Assembly: GCA_017397065.1 (NCBI GenBank)
Contig: JAFQKE010000024.1
Span: 1-64,000 of the forward strand
Length of the DNA: 64,000 bases
Origin: Clostridia bacterium
Lineage (GTDB): Bacteria; Bacillota_A; Clostridia; Oscillospirales; Acutalibacteraceae
Direction: 5' to 3'
Below, piece after piece: positions 1 through 8,179 of the stretch (positions within the stretch are counted from its first letter, which is position 1; every line of letters starts with the position of its first letter). The position numbers and the translations under genes were made by a program. Below the pieces are notes generated by a model. It had not been told where the DNA came from and made no database searches. It worked only from the letters and a program-made list of their open reading frames with translations.

Positions 1-49
1 AAGAGTTTTGTAAATAGCATTATTTTTTGTTATACAAGGCTAAAACGCA

Positions 50-69
50 GTAAATCCTAACGGATTTAC
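50..69. repeat. small perfect hairpin
   Basis: GTAAATCC and GGATTTAC form an 8-bp perfect stem with a 4-nt loop. It is not followed by a T-run, so it is not an obvious terminator. No gene is seen in 1-156. Confidence 0.35.
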
Positions 70-112
70 GAGTATTTAAACAAAGTAGAGCAAAAAATAT
101 GTGTTTCAAAAC

Positions 113-140
113 CTGGTTCAAGTTTAAGTGCTTTGGCTAA
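113..140 (+). repeat. dispersed 28-bp repeat, copy B
   Basis: This intergenic 28-mer ends in GTGCTTTGGCTAA. It matches copy A (4642-4669) at 22 of 28 positions and copy C (55490-55517, opposite strand) at 23 of 28. It lies just beyond the 3' end of the minus-strand hydrolase gene. Its function is unknown. Confidence 0.6.
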
Positions 141-156
141 ACTATAATATCACTTT

Positions 157-1188
157 TTACCCAAAAACAGAAAAGATAAAATCAAATCCCTCGTCGGTAT
201 TGGGTACGGTGTGTCCACCCTCCCAAAGCTCAAAACGGAAGTTTTCGTAAACATTGGCAGCGGCAAAGTATTTGCCGGCACGCTCTGCCTCGGGAATGGC
301 GGTTTGATAGTCTTGAACCGAATCTTCTTTTCCTACTGCAATATAAATCTTGCGTGGTGCACAAAGGGCGGCTACTTCAGCATCGTGAAAGGTATTAGCA
401 GAATTTGTGTAACACCAGTCAGCCCTTGGATATGCGTTGCGATCGTTGAAAATGGCATTTGAAAAGCCTGCCTTGATACGTGTATCCGCCGCCATCGCAT
501 AAAGCGTAAAGTATCCGCCGTAGGATATTCCCGTCATGGCGATATTTTCTTTCTCAACAACATCAAGCTCAGATAAAAAAGTGATGGCATTCATTATACC
601 CTTTATTTCAAGGGCGGTTATGCTGAGTCCGTAATGCTTCAAATTCGCATCCACAGTATTCCTATTATAGGGGATCTTATGAGCAGGGGCGGTGGGAATG
701 GGCTCACCGCTATTCCATAAGAGAAGCTGTGGTGCATAAACAATAAGACCACGTTTCAGCACACGGCGAACTATGTGGTTATAGTTGTTTTTTCCGTTCA
801 TATCAGAGCAAAGCTCCGGGGTTCCGCCACCGCCGTGCTGTACAATAACAAGAGGGGCGTGCTTAATTCCGTGGGGTACGAACAGAAGTCCGAATTGCGG
901 AATTTCCTGTGTTAGATAAACGGTAACACGGTAGATAACCGCATCCTCATCTTCTCCTACCTTAATGATGGTAGAAGCGGGTGCGTCATCGGCACAAATA
1001 CGGTCAAGTCCCAGCATTTTTATATATTCTGTGCGGTACTTTTCTATATTTTCAAGGAAATTTTCCGTTGGCATAAAGGAGTCACGCATGGCATAGCTTT
1101 CTTTTGCAAGTCTTTTTATGTATGCGTCAATGCCGTCTTTATATGCCTCTCGGCAGTTATCATTTTCCTTAATTATGTTCTTATACAT
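157..1188 (-). CDS. alpha/beta hydrolase (acyl esterase / dienelactone hydrolase-like)
   Basis: This is a 343-residue alpha/beta-hydrolase-fold enzyme with no signal peptide, so it is probably cytosolic. The nucleophile elbow GISYGG puts the catalytic Ser at about residue 222. The HGGGG stretch near residue 118 resembles an oxyanion-hole segment. A late EGGHTVP supplies the His at about residue 326, and the Asp is probably in the GKEDS segment. The family includes acetyl-xylan esterase-like and dipeptidyl-peptidase-like hydrolases, and the substrate cannot be read from sequence. It stands alone on the minus strand, divergent from the polysaccharide operon, with its own promoter at 1299-1327. 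The hydrolase fold is clear; the precise activity is not. Confidence 0.85.
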   Translation of the reverse strand: MYKNIIKENDNCREAYKDGIDAYIKRLAKESYAMRDSFMPTENFLENIEKYRTEYIKMLGLDRICADDAPASTIIKVGEDEDAVIYRVTVYLTQEIPQFGLLFVPHGIKHAPLVIVQHGGGGTPELCSDMNGKNNYNHIVRRVLKRGLIVYAPQLLLWNSGEPIPTAPAHKIPYNRNTVDANLKHYGLSITALEIKGIMNAITFLSELDVVEKENIAMTGISYGGYFTLYAMAADTRIKAGFSNAIFNDRNAYPRADWCYTNSANTFHDAEVAALCAPRKIYIAVGKEDSVQDYQTAIPEAERAGKYFAAANVYENFRFELWEGGHTVPNTDEGFDFIFSVFG

Positions 1189-1298
1189 TTTTCTTCACCC
1201 GGTTTATAATGTTTTTAAACTTACTGTTTATATCACTCAAAGCAGTAAAAAAATATCTTTTTGCAGTCTATTGCTCTATTGTTTTATAAATCCCTTGA

Positions 1299-1327
1299 AG
1301 TATAACACTATTTACAACAAAAATCAA
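1299..1327 (-). promoter_or_regulatory. sigma-A-type promoter of the hydrolase gene
   Basis: Read on the minus strand, TTGATT is followed by a 17-bp spacer and TATACT, with TGT directly before the -10 (an extended -10). It would give a leader of about 100 nt ahead of the ATG at 1188. Confidence 0.6.
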
Positions 1328-1595
1328 CATCACCCCCAAAAACAATATATCGTATATTTTTTATAAAACGCAATGAAGCATAATTTTGTTAGTAAAGGAT
1401 TATTAAAATTCAAAAGGTTTTTATAATTTTAACAGATGCAAAAAAAACAAATTGTGCATATTTTGGATGATTGGTAGCTGTTTTTAACAATTTTTAGGGC
1501 AAGTATATGTTAAAAAACACAAGAATCTGCGTTTTAAAGTTGAAGATATCGACATTTTTGGTTTTAAAAGTAACAATATTTTCGATTTAAGAGTG

Positions 1596-1624
1596 TTGCT
1601 TTTATAAATGTTTTGTGTTATAAT
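1596..1624 (+). promoter_or_regulatory. promoter of the polysaccharide operon
   Basis: TTGCTT, a 17-bp spacer and a perfect TATAAT preceded by TGT form an extended -10 sigma-A promoter. The predicted start is near 1631, about 60 nt before the first gene, which has AGGAGA at 1675-1680. A perfect palindrome lies just downstream. Confidence 0.75.
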
Positions 1625-1642
1625 AATGTGGAATGAAAATAT

Positions 1643-1660
1643 AGTGCAGAAGTATGCACT
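1643..1660. promoter_or_regulatory. palindrome in the operon leader (possible operator)
   Basis: AGTGCA, a 6-nt spacer and TGCACT form a perfect inverted repeat between the predicted transcription start and the first ribosome binding site. It could be a repressor operator or a small leader hairpin. No regulator gene is adjacent. Confidence 0.35.
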
Positions 1661-1691
1661 TTTGAGCTTTTAAAAGGAGAGTCCTTGCAAA

Positions 1692-2459
1692 ATGTACACA
1701 AATGAAAACAGCAATAATATTTCGGCTAATAATGATGAACATTTTACCATTGATATATTGCACATATTAAAATTTATTATCCAACGTTTTTGGGTTTTGG
1801 TAGTTTCGGGAATCTTGGCGGCAGCAATTGGCTTTGGAATTTCCGCCTTCTTAATTACCCCAAAATATTCATCATCAATTATGCTTTATGTAAATAACAG
1901 TTCTTTCTCGCTCGGCAATACCAATTTTAGTATAAGCTCATCTGAAATTACCGCAGCACAAAGTCTTGTAAAAACATATGGTGAAATTTTAAATAATCGC
2001 ACAACCCTTGAAAGGGTCATCGAAAAAGCAGATGTTTCATATGATTATAAACAGTTATCCGATATGATTAGTGCATCGCCCTCTAACGGTACCGAGATTA
2101 TGCGTGTTGAGGTAACCTCTACAAATCCAAAAGAGGCGGCTAAAATTGCGAACTGTATTGCTGAGATTCTGCCTATAAGAATTTCAGAAATAGTTGATGG
2201 TGCTTCAATGGAGGTTGTTGATTCGGCAATACCGAACAATGAAAAGATTTCCCCAAGCATCGCAAGGTATACGGCGGTTGGCCTCATACTCGGTGTTTTA
2301 ATGGCGTGTATTATTCTTGTTATACTTGCTATTATGGACAATACAATTCACGATGAAGATTATGTTCTCAAAACCTACAATTATCCTATTCTGGCAAAGG
2401 TACCCAACCTTACAGCAAATGTTGGCGGTAAGCAATATAGGTACTATTCGAAGAAATGA
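1692..2459 (+). CDS. Wzz/CpsC-type chain-length determinant, BY-kinase activator
   Basis: This 255-residue protein has the Wzz-type layout: a cytosolic N-terminus, a membrane helix at about residues 28-55, an extracytoplasmic domain, and a second helix at about 193-216 ending in a short cytosolic tail. In Gram-positive bacteria this family (CpsC, CapA, YwqC) controls polymer length and activates the separate tyrosine kinase encoded next. The short C-terminal tail is the expected kinase-docking segment. The start is the ATG with AGGAGA 11 nt upstream. It is the first gene of the operon. Confidence 0.9.
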   Translation: MYTNENSNNISANNDEHFTIDILHILKFIIQRFWVLVVSGILAAAIGFGISAFLITPKYSSSIMLYVNNSSFSLGNTNFSISSSEITAAQSLVKTYGEILNNRTTLERVIEKADVSYDYKQLSDMISASPSNGTEIMRVEVTSTNPKEAAKIANCIAEILPIRISEIVDGASMEVVDSAIPNNEKISPSIARYTAVGLILGVLMACIILVILAIMDNTIHDEDYVLKTYNYPILAKVPNLTANVGGKQYRYYSKK

Positions 2460-2484
2460 TTTTTAGAGAAAGGATGGGATTTAA

Positions 2485-3240
2485 ATGGGTCTTATAAACA
2501 GAAAAACCAAAAATGCCTCTTTTGCGGCAAATGAGAATAAAAAAACACTTCATACCAATTTGGATTTTACCGCCATTGAGCAGTATAAGCTGTTAAGAAC
2601 AAATTTGGATTTTACTATACCTGAGGGCGTGAAGTGTCCTGTAATTGGTGTTACAAGCTCTATACGTGGCGAGGGAAAAAGCACAACAGCCATAAATCTT
2701 TCCTATGTTCTGGCCGAAAGAGGCAACAGAGTTTTGCTTATAGATGGAGATTTAAGAATTCCCTCTGTAGCTAAAAAAATGGGAATAGATAACAAAATGG
2801 GTCTTACCGATATACTTATGGGTAAGGGTGCACAAATCTCAGAATTTCAATCGCAGCTTCTTAACACTTGGTATATTGTTCCCTCGGGTGAGATTCCTCC
2901 TAATCCGTCAGAGCTTTTGGGTTCCGGACGAATGGAGAGTGTTTTAAGCGGTCTTAAAGAAAAATTTGATTATATTATAATTGACCTTCCGCCGGTCAAC
3001 ATAGTATCAGATGCTTTATCTATTGCAAACTTTATAACAGGTATGCTTGTGGTAATCCGTGAAGAGTATACCGAAAAAAGAGATTTGGAACATTGTTTCA
3101 GGCAGCTTAAGCTTTCAAATGTAAATGTTTTAGGTTGTGTTATGAATGAAGCAAAATCTGAAGGTGGCTCATATAGTAAATATAAAAAATATAGGTACTA
3201 TAAAAAGTACAGGTATTATAAGCAAGCGTATGAGGAATAA
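2485..3240 (+). CDS. BY-kinase, tyrosine-protein kinase (CpsD/YwqD type)
   Basis: This is a 251-residue cytosolic bacterial tyrosine kinase. Walker A is at about residues 58-68 (RGEGKSTT), Walker A' at about 85-92 (LLIDGDLR) and Walker B at about 164-170 (IIIDLPP). The last 23 residues carry nine tyrosines, the autophosphorylation cluster typical of CpsD/CapB/YwqD. By analogy, phosphorylation cycling with the upstream adaptor and downstream phosphatase tunes polymer synthesis. The ribosome site is AAAGGATGGG just before the ATG. Confidence 0.93.
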   Translation: MGLINRKTKNASFAANENKKTLHTNLDFTAIEQYKLLRTNLDFTIPEGVKCPVIGVTSSIRGEGKSTTAINLSYVLAERGNRVLLIDGDLRIPSVAKKMGIDNKMGLTDILMGKGAQISEFQSQLLNTWYIVPSGEIPPNPSELLGSGRMESVLSGLKEKFDYIIIDLPPVNIVSDALSIANFITGMLVVIREEYTEKRDLEHCFRQLKLSNVNVLGCVMNEAKSEGGSYSKYKKYRYYKKYRYYKQAYEE

Positions 3241-3941
3241 TGTTGATTATAGATTGGCATAGTCATATACTTCCCGCTGTTGATGATGGTAGTCGGGATG
3301 TGAATGAAAGTATTGAGCTTCTTCAGCTGTTGGCGGAGCAGGGAGTAGATACGGTTGTTGCTACCCCACATTTCAATGCCGATAAAGAATCGGTTTCGGA
3401 GTTTATTAAAAGACGTGAAGATTCATATAACCGGTTGCTTAAAAAAGCATATAATGGTATGCCGGATGTTCGTTTAGGGGCAGAGGTTGAATATTATTCC
3501 GGAATTTCACATTTGACCGACCTTAAAGCCCTGTGTATAGAAAATACCGATATTCTGCTATTGGAGATGCCTATTTCTTCTTGGCAGGAGTCAACGGTAA
3601 AAGAACTGGTGAATATTGTTACAACCAAAGGTATAACATTGATTCTGGCTCACATTGAAAGAATGATTAAAATGCAGTCAAGCGGCGTTATTGAGCAACT
3701 TGTGCAAAGCGGAGTTTTAATGCAGGTTAATGCAAGCTTTTTTGCCGAGCTTCGCACAAGGCGCAAGGCATTATCTCTTTTAAAAAGGGGCTGTATTCAG
3801 CTTTTGGGCTCTGATTGCCATAGTATTTTATCAAGGCCGCCTAAGCTAGGCAAGGCGTATGAAGTAATTAAAAATAATTTGGGTGAAGATTTTTTTGTCC
3901 AAATGAACGAGTACGGTGAGTCCGTGCTTGAAATAAACTAA
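3240..3941 (+). CDS. PHP-fold protein-tyrosine phosphatase (CpsB/YwqE type)
   Basis: This 233-residue metal-dependent phosphatase of the PHP superfamily starts with DWHSHILP (metal ligands His7 and His9) and DDGSRD. It also has ATPHF and a late GSDCH. The family dephosphorylates the C-terminal tyrosines of the BY-kinase encoded immediately upstream. The ATG overlaps the kinase stop codon by one base, indicating translational coupling. Adaptor, kinase and phosphatase together form the standard Gram-positive polysaccharide control module. Confidence 0.92.
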   Translation: MLIIDWHSHILPAVDDGSRDVNESIELLQLLAEQGVDTVVATPHFNADKESVSEFIKRREDSYNRLLKKAYNGMPDVRLGAEVEYYSGISHLTDLKALCIENTDILLLEMPISSWQESTVKELVNIVTTKGITLILAHIERMIKMQSSGVIEQLVQSGVLMQVNASFFAELRTRRKALSLLKRGCIQLLGSDCHSILSRPPKLGKAYEVIKNNLGEDFFVQMNEYGESVLEIN

Positions 3942-3963
3942 TTATCTTGAAAGGATGATTAAA

Positions 3964-4626
3964 ATGAAAAAAATATTATCAATTTGTTTGGTTCTGGTAA
4001 TGGTTATGAGCTTTAATCTTACCGCATTTGCAAAGGGTGGTTTTGTAAATAGCCCCTCAGAGAACCTCGCTCCTGAGATTGTTGATTCCAGTGACGATGG
4101 CATAGTAATTCACTCTTATGCAGATCGTCACGAGCTTACCGAGAAAGAGCGTGAGGATTTGGAAGGTGCATACGATTCTATTAAAGGTAGCACAGATCTT
4201 TCAAATTTAAATACCGCTTTAGGTAGTCTTGCCAAAAATAAAAATATAAACCCTAAAGACCTTTCGGTAAGCGATTTGTTTAATATTGGTTACAACGGAA
4301 AGAATCCTAAAGGTCCTCATTCTATAACATTATCAGCAGATACTTTAAGGAATTTCGTTGCTTTAATGACTTATGTTAACGGTAAATGGCAACTCATTGA
4401 AGGTGCTGAAATCGTGGACGGTAATTTGGTGTTCAATACTGCACAATTTGGTCCTTATGCATTTGTTGTAAACACAAGCGGCGTTGTATCTCCTCAAACT
4501 GGTGTTGCTGATTCAGCTCAGTCAAATTCAAATAATGTGAGCATTATTTTCTATGCAGTTATTATGCTTGCTTCTGCCGGCGCTGCATTAGCGTTATACC
4601 GTAAATCTAAAAAGTACACCGCTTAG
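3964..4626 (+). CDS. small secreted surface protein with SPQTG sorting signal
   Basis: This 220-residue exported protein has a signal peptide at residues 1-22 (cleavage after AFA). The C-terminal sorting signal starts with SPQTG at residues 176-180, then a hydrophobic helix and the basic tail RKSKK. The body is not a family I recognise. SPQTG fits the (S/P)PXTG type known for C. difficile sortase B, so the protein is probably wall-anchored, and the sortase domain at 47125-50010 is a candidate enzyme. An earlier in-frame ATG at 3955 is only 1 nt from AAAGG, whereas 3964 is 9 nt away; I chose 3964. A surface protein inside the polysaccharide operon suggests a role at the wall where polymer is attached. 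Confidence 0.75.
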   Translation: MKKILSICLVLVMVMSFNLTAFAKGGFVNSPSENLAPEIVDSSDDGIVIHSYADRHELTEKEREDLEGAYDSIKGSTDLSNLNTALGSLAKNKNINPKDLSVSDLFNIGYNGKNPKGPHSITLSADTLRNFVALMTYVNGKWQLIEGAEIVDGNLVFNTAQFGPYAFVVNTSGVVSPQTGVADSAQSNSNNVSIIFYAVIMLASAGAALALYRKSKKYTA

Positions 4627-4641
4627 CAAAAGCGCTTAAAC

Positions 4642-4669
4642 TTGATTCTGGTTTGAATGCTTTGGCTAA
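4642..4669 (+). repeat. dispersed 28-bp repeat, copy A
   Basis: The core GTTTGAATGCTTTGGCTA is shared exactly with copy C at 55490-55517 on the other strand (24 of 28 overall). Here the repeat is also the right arm of an imperfect 17-bp inverted repeat whose left arm is 4625-4641. It lies 18 bp before the LCP gene. Confidence 0.65.
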
Positions 4670-4687
4670 TAGAAATAAGGGATTTTT

Positions 4688-5701
4688 ATGGAAAAAACAA
4701 GGAAAGATAAAAAAAGAAAATTTTTAAAGTATGCGGCTTTGGCATTTTTAGTGGTTTTCTTTATTTCCGGCGCTTTGCTGTTTTTAAGCATTTGGGAAAA
4801 ACAGCAGGGCAATTTTCCTGTGTATGATTCTGAGGAAATTGTGGTTGAGTTTAATGGTAAAGATTATGTTTTAAAGGAAAACGTAGAAACATTTCTTGTT
4901 TTGGGACTTGACCAGACCGAAGAAACGGCAAGCGAAGATTCTTATAACAGTAATCGAAGTGCAGATTTTCTAATGCTTTTTGTTTTTGATAATAATGCCA
5001 AAAAGTTTAGTGCAATCCAAATAAATCGTGATACAATGGCTAGTATTAATGTTTTGGATATAGGCGGTAATAAAATAAATAGCGTAACCAAGCAGATTGC
5101 TTTGGCACCCACCTACGGAAGTAGTCAGAGGGTAAGATGCAGAAATACTATGGATGCCGTTTCAGCACTTCTGTTAGACAGTAAAATCAATCATTACGTT
5201 TCGCTCACAATGGAAGCGGTTCCTATTTTGAATGATTTGGTAGGCGGCGTAGAAGTTACTGTTTTGCACGATTTTTCCGGCATTGATGATACCCTTAAAA
5301 AAGGGCATAAGGTTTCTCTTAAAGGAGAGCAGGCACTGCGATATGTTCAAAGTCGTTCAGGACTTGAAGAGAACGATAATATCTCCAGAATGGAAAGACA
5401 AAAGCAGTATATCAGCGCATTTTATAACAAAGCTATTGAGTCAGCACAAAGTGATGAGGATTTCATAGTAAATGCGTTTTCTGCGCTTTCAAAGCAGGTT
5501 GGTGCTAATAAAATCATTGATTCTGATAGATCTGTAACTCAGCTTCAGGAGCTTGCTAAAAAATTCACCGAATATGAGTTCACCGGAGTTTGTGATATTA
5601 AAGGTGAATCTAAAGTTGGTAAGAATTTTTTAGAGTTTCACGCTGATATTGATTCTTTAACAGAAATAGTAATAGAAAATTTTTACAAAATCCAGAACTG
5701 A
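4688..5701 (+). CDS. LytR-CpsA-Psr (LCP) family glycopolymer ligase
   Basis: This 337-residue type II membrane protein has a basic N-terminus, one helix at about residues 12-33, and an extracytoplasmic LCP domain. LCP hallmarks visible are the FLVLGLDQ opening strand, the NRDTM arginine motif and a late Arg-rich RYVQSRSG segment. LCP enzymes move glycopolymers from the polyprenyl phosphate carrier to peptidoglycan, so this protein probably attaches the polymer made by this locus to the wall. The ribosome site is AAGGGA before the ATG. The 28-bp dispersed repeat lies in the short gap upstream. Confidence 0.92.
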   Translation: MEKTRKDKKRKFLKYAALAFLVVFFISGALLFLSIWEKQQGNFPVYDSEEIVVEFNGKDYVLKENVETFLVLGLDQTEETASEDSYNSNRSADFLMLFVFDNNAKKFSAIQINRDTMASINVLDIGGNKINSVTKQIALAPTYGSSQRVRCRNTMDAVSALLLDSKINHYVSLTMEAVPILNDLVGGVEVTVLHDFSGIDDTLKKGHKVSLKGEQALRYVQSRSGLEENDNISRMERQKQYISAFYNKAIESAQSDEDFIVNAFSALSKQVGANKIIDSDRSVTQLQELAKKFTEYEFTGVCDIKGESKVGKNFLEFHADIDSLTEIVIENFYKIQN

Positions 5702-5820
5702 TATAATATTTTGGATTTTATGGGTATATTGCGGAAGATGAGTACTTTTCTGATTTTGACAGGTATATTTCCTTTTGTGTTTCGCTAAAATACTCATAAA
5801 TTCGTTGCTTTTGTGTAAGT

Positions 5821-5826
5821 TATAAT
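5821..5826 (+). promoter_or_regulatory. possible internal -10 element
   Basis: A perfect TATAAT lies 33 bp before the sugar transferase start, in the 158-bp gap after the LCP gene. TTGCTT upstream is only 10 bp away, too close for a normal -35, so an internal promoter is possible but weakly supported. Confidence 0.3.
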
Positions 5827-5859
5827 ACTTTAAACAGCTAGTTGGTGATTGTTAAACGC

Positions 5860-6528
5860 ATGTATAAATATGTTATAAAAAGATTCATAGATATCATTTT
5901 GTCAGGTATAGCAATCGTTTTGTTGGCAATACCAATGCTGACCATTTCAATTGCAATTAAAATAGATGATTCGGGGCCTGTATTGTTTAAGCAAAAGCGT
6001 ATTGGTGAGAACAAAAACGGTCAGATATCCTATTTTATGATGTGGAAATTCAGAAGCATGAAGGCAGATACACCCCATGATATTCCCACTCATTTATTAG
6101 ATAATCCCGAACAATACATAACCCGAGTGGGTAAATTTATTCGCAAAACCAGTCTTGATGAGCTTCCGCAAATATATCAGGTTTTTGTTGGTAAAATATC
6201 TTGCATAGGCCCAAGACCCGGGCTTTGGAATCAGGTTGATTTGTGGGAAGAACGCGAAAAATACGGCGCCAATAATGTTAAGCCCGGCATTACAGGTTGG
6301 GCGCAGGTCAATGGCAGAGATGAGCTTGAAATTCCAATTAAAGCAAAGTTTGACGGTGAATATACCGAAAGACTTAACGCAGGAAAATTCAAGGGCTTGG
6401 CGATAGATGTAAAGTGTTTGCTCAAAACGGTTAAAACTGTGGTAAAGTCCAGCGGAGTTGTAGAAGGCAGTAACCATGAGCTTGGGGTAGAATCAGAGGA
6501 AACGAAAGCTGAGTTGACTTCAAAATGA
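5860..6528 (+). CDS. polyprenyl-phosphate sugar phosphotransferase (initiating enzyme)
   Basis: This 222-residue bacterial sugar transferase of the WcaJ/PglC type has an N-terminal reentrant or membrane helix at about residues 13-32, then the catalytic core with FKQKRIG, KFRSM, TSLDELPQ and IGPRPG, and KPGITGWAQVNGRD. The family transfers a sugar phosphate from a UDP-sugar to undecaprenyl phosphate, starting each repeat unit. TTG 5842 and GTG 5845 are in frame, but ATG 5860 gives the usual MYKYVIKRFID N-terminus. No strong ribosome site is visible. The C-terminus overlaps the next gene by 4 nt. Confidence 0.9.
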   Translation: MYKYVIKRFIDIILSGIAIVLLAIPMLTISIAIKIDDSGPVLFKQKRIGENKNGQISYFMMWKFRSMKADTPHDIPTHLLDNPEQYITRVGKFIRKTSLDELPQIYQVFVGKISCIGPRPGLWNQVDLWEEREKYGANNVKPGITGWAQVNGRDELEIPIKAKFDGEYTERLNAGKFKGLAIDVKCLLKTVKTVVKSSGVVEGSNHELGVESEETKAELTSK

Positions 6529-7370
6529 AGAAAATTTTAATTACCGGTGCCAACAGCTACATCGGTACTTCCTTTGAAAATTATATAAAAGATAACTATA
6601 GCGATGAATATACGGTTGATACCGTTGATATGCTTGATGAGGGCTGGAGGGAAAAAAGCTTCAGCGATTACGACAGTGTGCTTCATGTTGCAGGTATAGC
6701 CCATCAAAAAGAAACAAAGCAAAATGCTCCGTTATATTATAAAGTAAATAAAGAGCTTGCCGTAGAGGTTGCAAAAAAAGCCAAGGCAGAAGGGGTAAAA
6801 CAGTTTATTTTTTTAAGCACTATGAGCGTGTATGGAATGAATGAAGGGCGTATTACCAAACAAACAGCGCCTAATCCCAAAAGTCACTATGGTATATCAA
6901 AATGGCAGGCAGAGCAGGAAATAGAGCCACTTTCTTCCGATGATTTTAAGGTCTGCATTTTAAGGCCACCTATGGTATATGGAAAGGATTGTAAGGGGAA
7001 TTTTGGCTTTGTTGTAAAGCTTGTTAAAAAATCCCCCATTTTCCCAAAGGTTAAAAATCTTAGAAGTATGATTCATATAAGCAACTTGAATTCTTTTATT
7101 GAAATGTCTATTCGCAAGGAGTTAAAAGGCTTGTATTTTCCGCAAAATCGTGAGTACGTGTCGACCTGTGCAATGGCAAAAGAAATTGCAGGTACTTTAA
7201 ACAAAAAAATTATTTTTAATGTTGTAAGCGGTTTTGTTGTTGCAATACTCCGTTTACGATTAACTGTTGCTAAAAAGGCTTTTGGAACGTTGGTTTATGA
7301 GAATATGGAAGATTTTGATTTTTCTTATATAATTACCGAAAATGACGGAAGCTTTAAAATTAGTGTATAG
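6525..7370 (+). CDS. NAD-dependent sugar epimerase/dehydratase (extended SDR)
   Basis: This 281-residue Rossmann protein opens with ITGANSYIG, the dinucleotide-binding glycine motif at about residues 5-13. It has the catalytic STMSVYG and YGISK (Tyr-x-x-x-Lys) typical of extended SDRs acting on nucleotide or lipid-linked sugars. The paired sugar transferase gene overlaps it by 4 nt (ATGA), a common pairing in capsule loci in which the epimerase sets the identity of the first sugar. The exact sugar cannot be inferred. Confidence 0.87.
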   Translation: MKKILITGANSYIGTSFENYIKDNYSDEYTVDTVDMLDEGWREKSFSDYDSVLHVAGIAHQKETKQNAPLYYKVNKELAVEVAKKAKAEGVKQFIFLSTMSVYGMNEGRITKQTAPNPKSHYGISKWQAEQEIEPLSSDDFKVCILRPPMVYGKDCKGNFGFVVKLVKKSPIFPKVKNLRSMIHISNLNSFIEMSIRKELKGLYFPQNREYVSTCAMAKEIAGTLNKKIIFNVVSGFVVAILRLRLTVAKKAFGTLVYENMEDFDFSYIITENDGSFKISV

Positions 7371-7396
7371 CGTTTTGCGAAAGAAAGAGGTGCGTT

Positions 7397-8158
7397 GTGG
7401 TTAGTATTATTATGCCGGCATATAATGCAGAAAAGACCATTCGAGAAGCCGTGGAATCAGTTATAGCTCAAACAGTAAAAAATTGGGAACTGATTGTTAT
7501 TGACGATAGCTCAACCGATAAAACTGCAACCATTCTTTCCGAGCTTGCCGCAACCGACAGCAGAATTCACTTTTTGCAAAATGAAAAAAACAAAGGTGTA
7601 TCATACACAAGAAATAGGGCAGTAGAATCAGCAAAGGGCGAGTGGATTGCCTTTCTGGACAGCGATGATATGTGGAAGCCTGATAAACTGGAAAAGCAGT
7701 TGCTTTTATTAGAAAAAAATCCCGAAATGGTTATATGTTTTACTGCATCTTCTTTTATTGATGATAGCGGTAATCCATATAAATATGTGATGCCGGCGCC
7801 AGAAAGAATTACCTACAAAGAGTTGTTGCATAAAAATCTTATGTCTTGCTCTTCTGTAATGATTAGAACTTCAGTTATGAAAGAAATTAAGATGCCTGCC
7901 GACAATATGCATGAAGATTTTTTCACCTGGCTCACCGTTTTGAAAAGGCATAAGTTTGCGTATGGCGTGAATGAACCTTTGCTAATTTATCGCTTGTCTG
8001 CTAATTCAAAATCTAGCAACCGTGTTAAATCTGCAAAAATGCTTTATAATTCTTACAGAGCTATTGGCTACAGTTTGTTTACAACCACTTTTTTTGTATT
8101 AAGATACACCCTTTATAGCGTAAAAAAACGCAGAAGAATTTACAGCAGTAAAGCTTAA
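7397..8158 (+). CDS. family 2 glycosyltransferase
   Basis: This 253-residue GT-A fold enzyme has the opening VSIIMPAYNAEKTI, the DDSSTD motif, and the nucleotide-sugar DSDD motif (FLDSDDMW). MHEDF further on fits the ED catalytic base region. It adds one sugar to the lipid-linked repeat unit at the inner membrane face. The start is GTG 6 nt after AAAGAGG. The short basic C-terminal tail is consistent with membrane association. Confidence 0.9.
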   Translation: MVSIIMPAYNAEKTIREAVESVIAQTVKNWELIVIDDSSTDKTATILSELAATDSRIHFLQNEKNKGVSYTRNRAVESAKGEWIAFLDSDDMWKPDKLEKQLLLLEKNPEMVICFTASSFIDDSGNPYKYVMPAPERITYKELLHKNLMSCSSVMIRTSVMKEIKMPADNMHEDFFTWLTVLKRHKFAYGVNEPLLIYRLSANSKSSNRVKSAKMLYNSYRAIGYSLFTTTFFVLRYTLYSVKKRRRIYSSKA

Positions 8159-8179
8159 AGCTTTTTCAGGAGTCGGAAT

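Larger units (their letters stand above)
1189..1691. other. AT-rich divergent intergenic region (503 bp)
   Basis: No convincing gene lies here. It holds the minus-strand promoter of the hydrolase (1299-1327) and the plus-strand promoter of the polysaccharide operon (1596-1624), followed by a short palindrome at 1643-1660. The AT-rich stretch in the middle (about 1370-1590) shows nothing recognisable. Confidence 0.6.
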
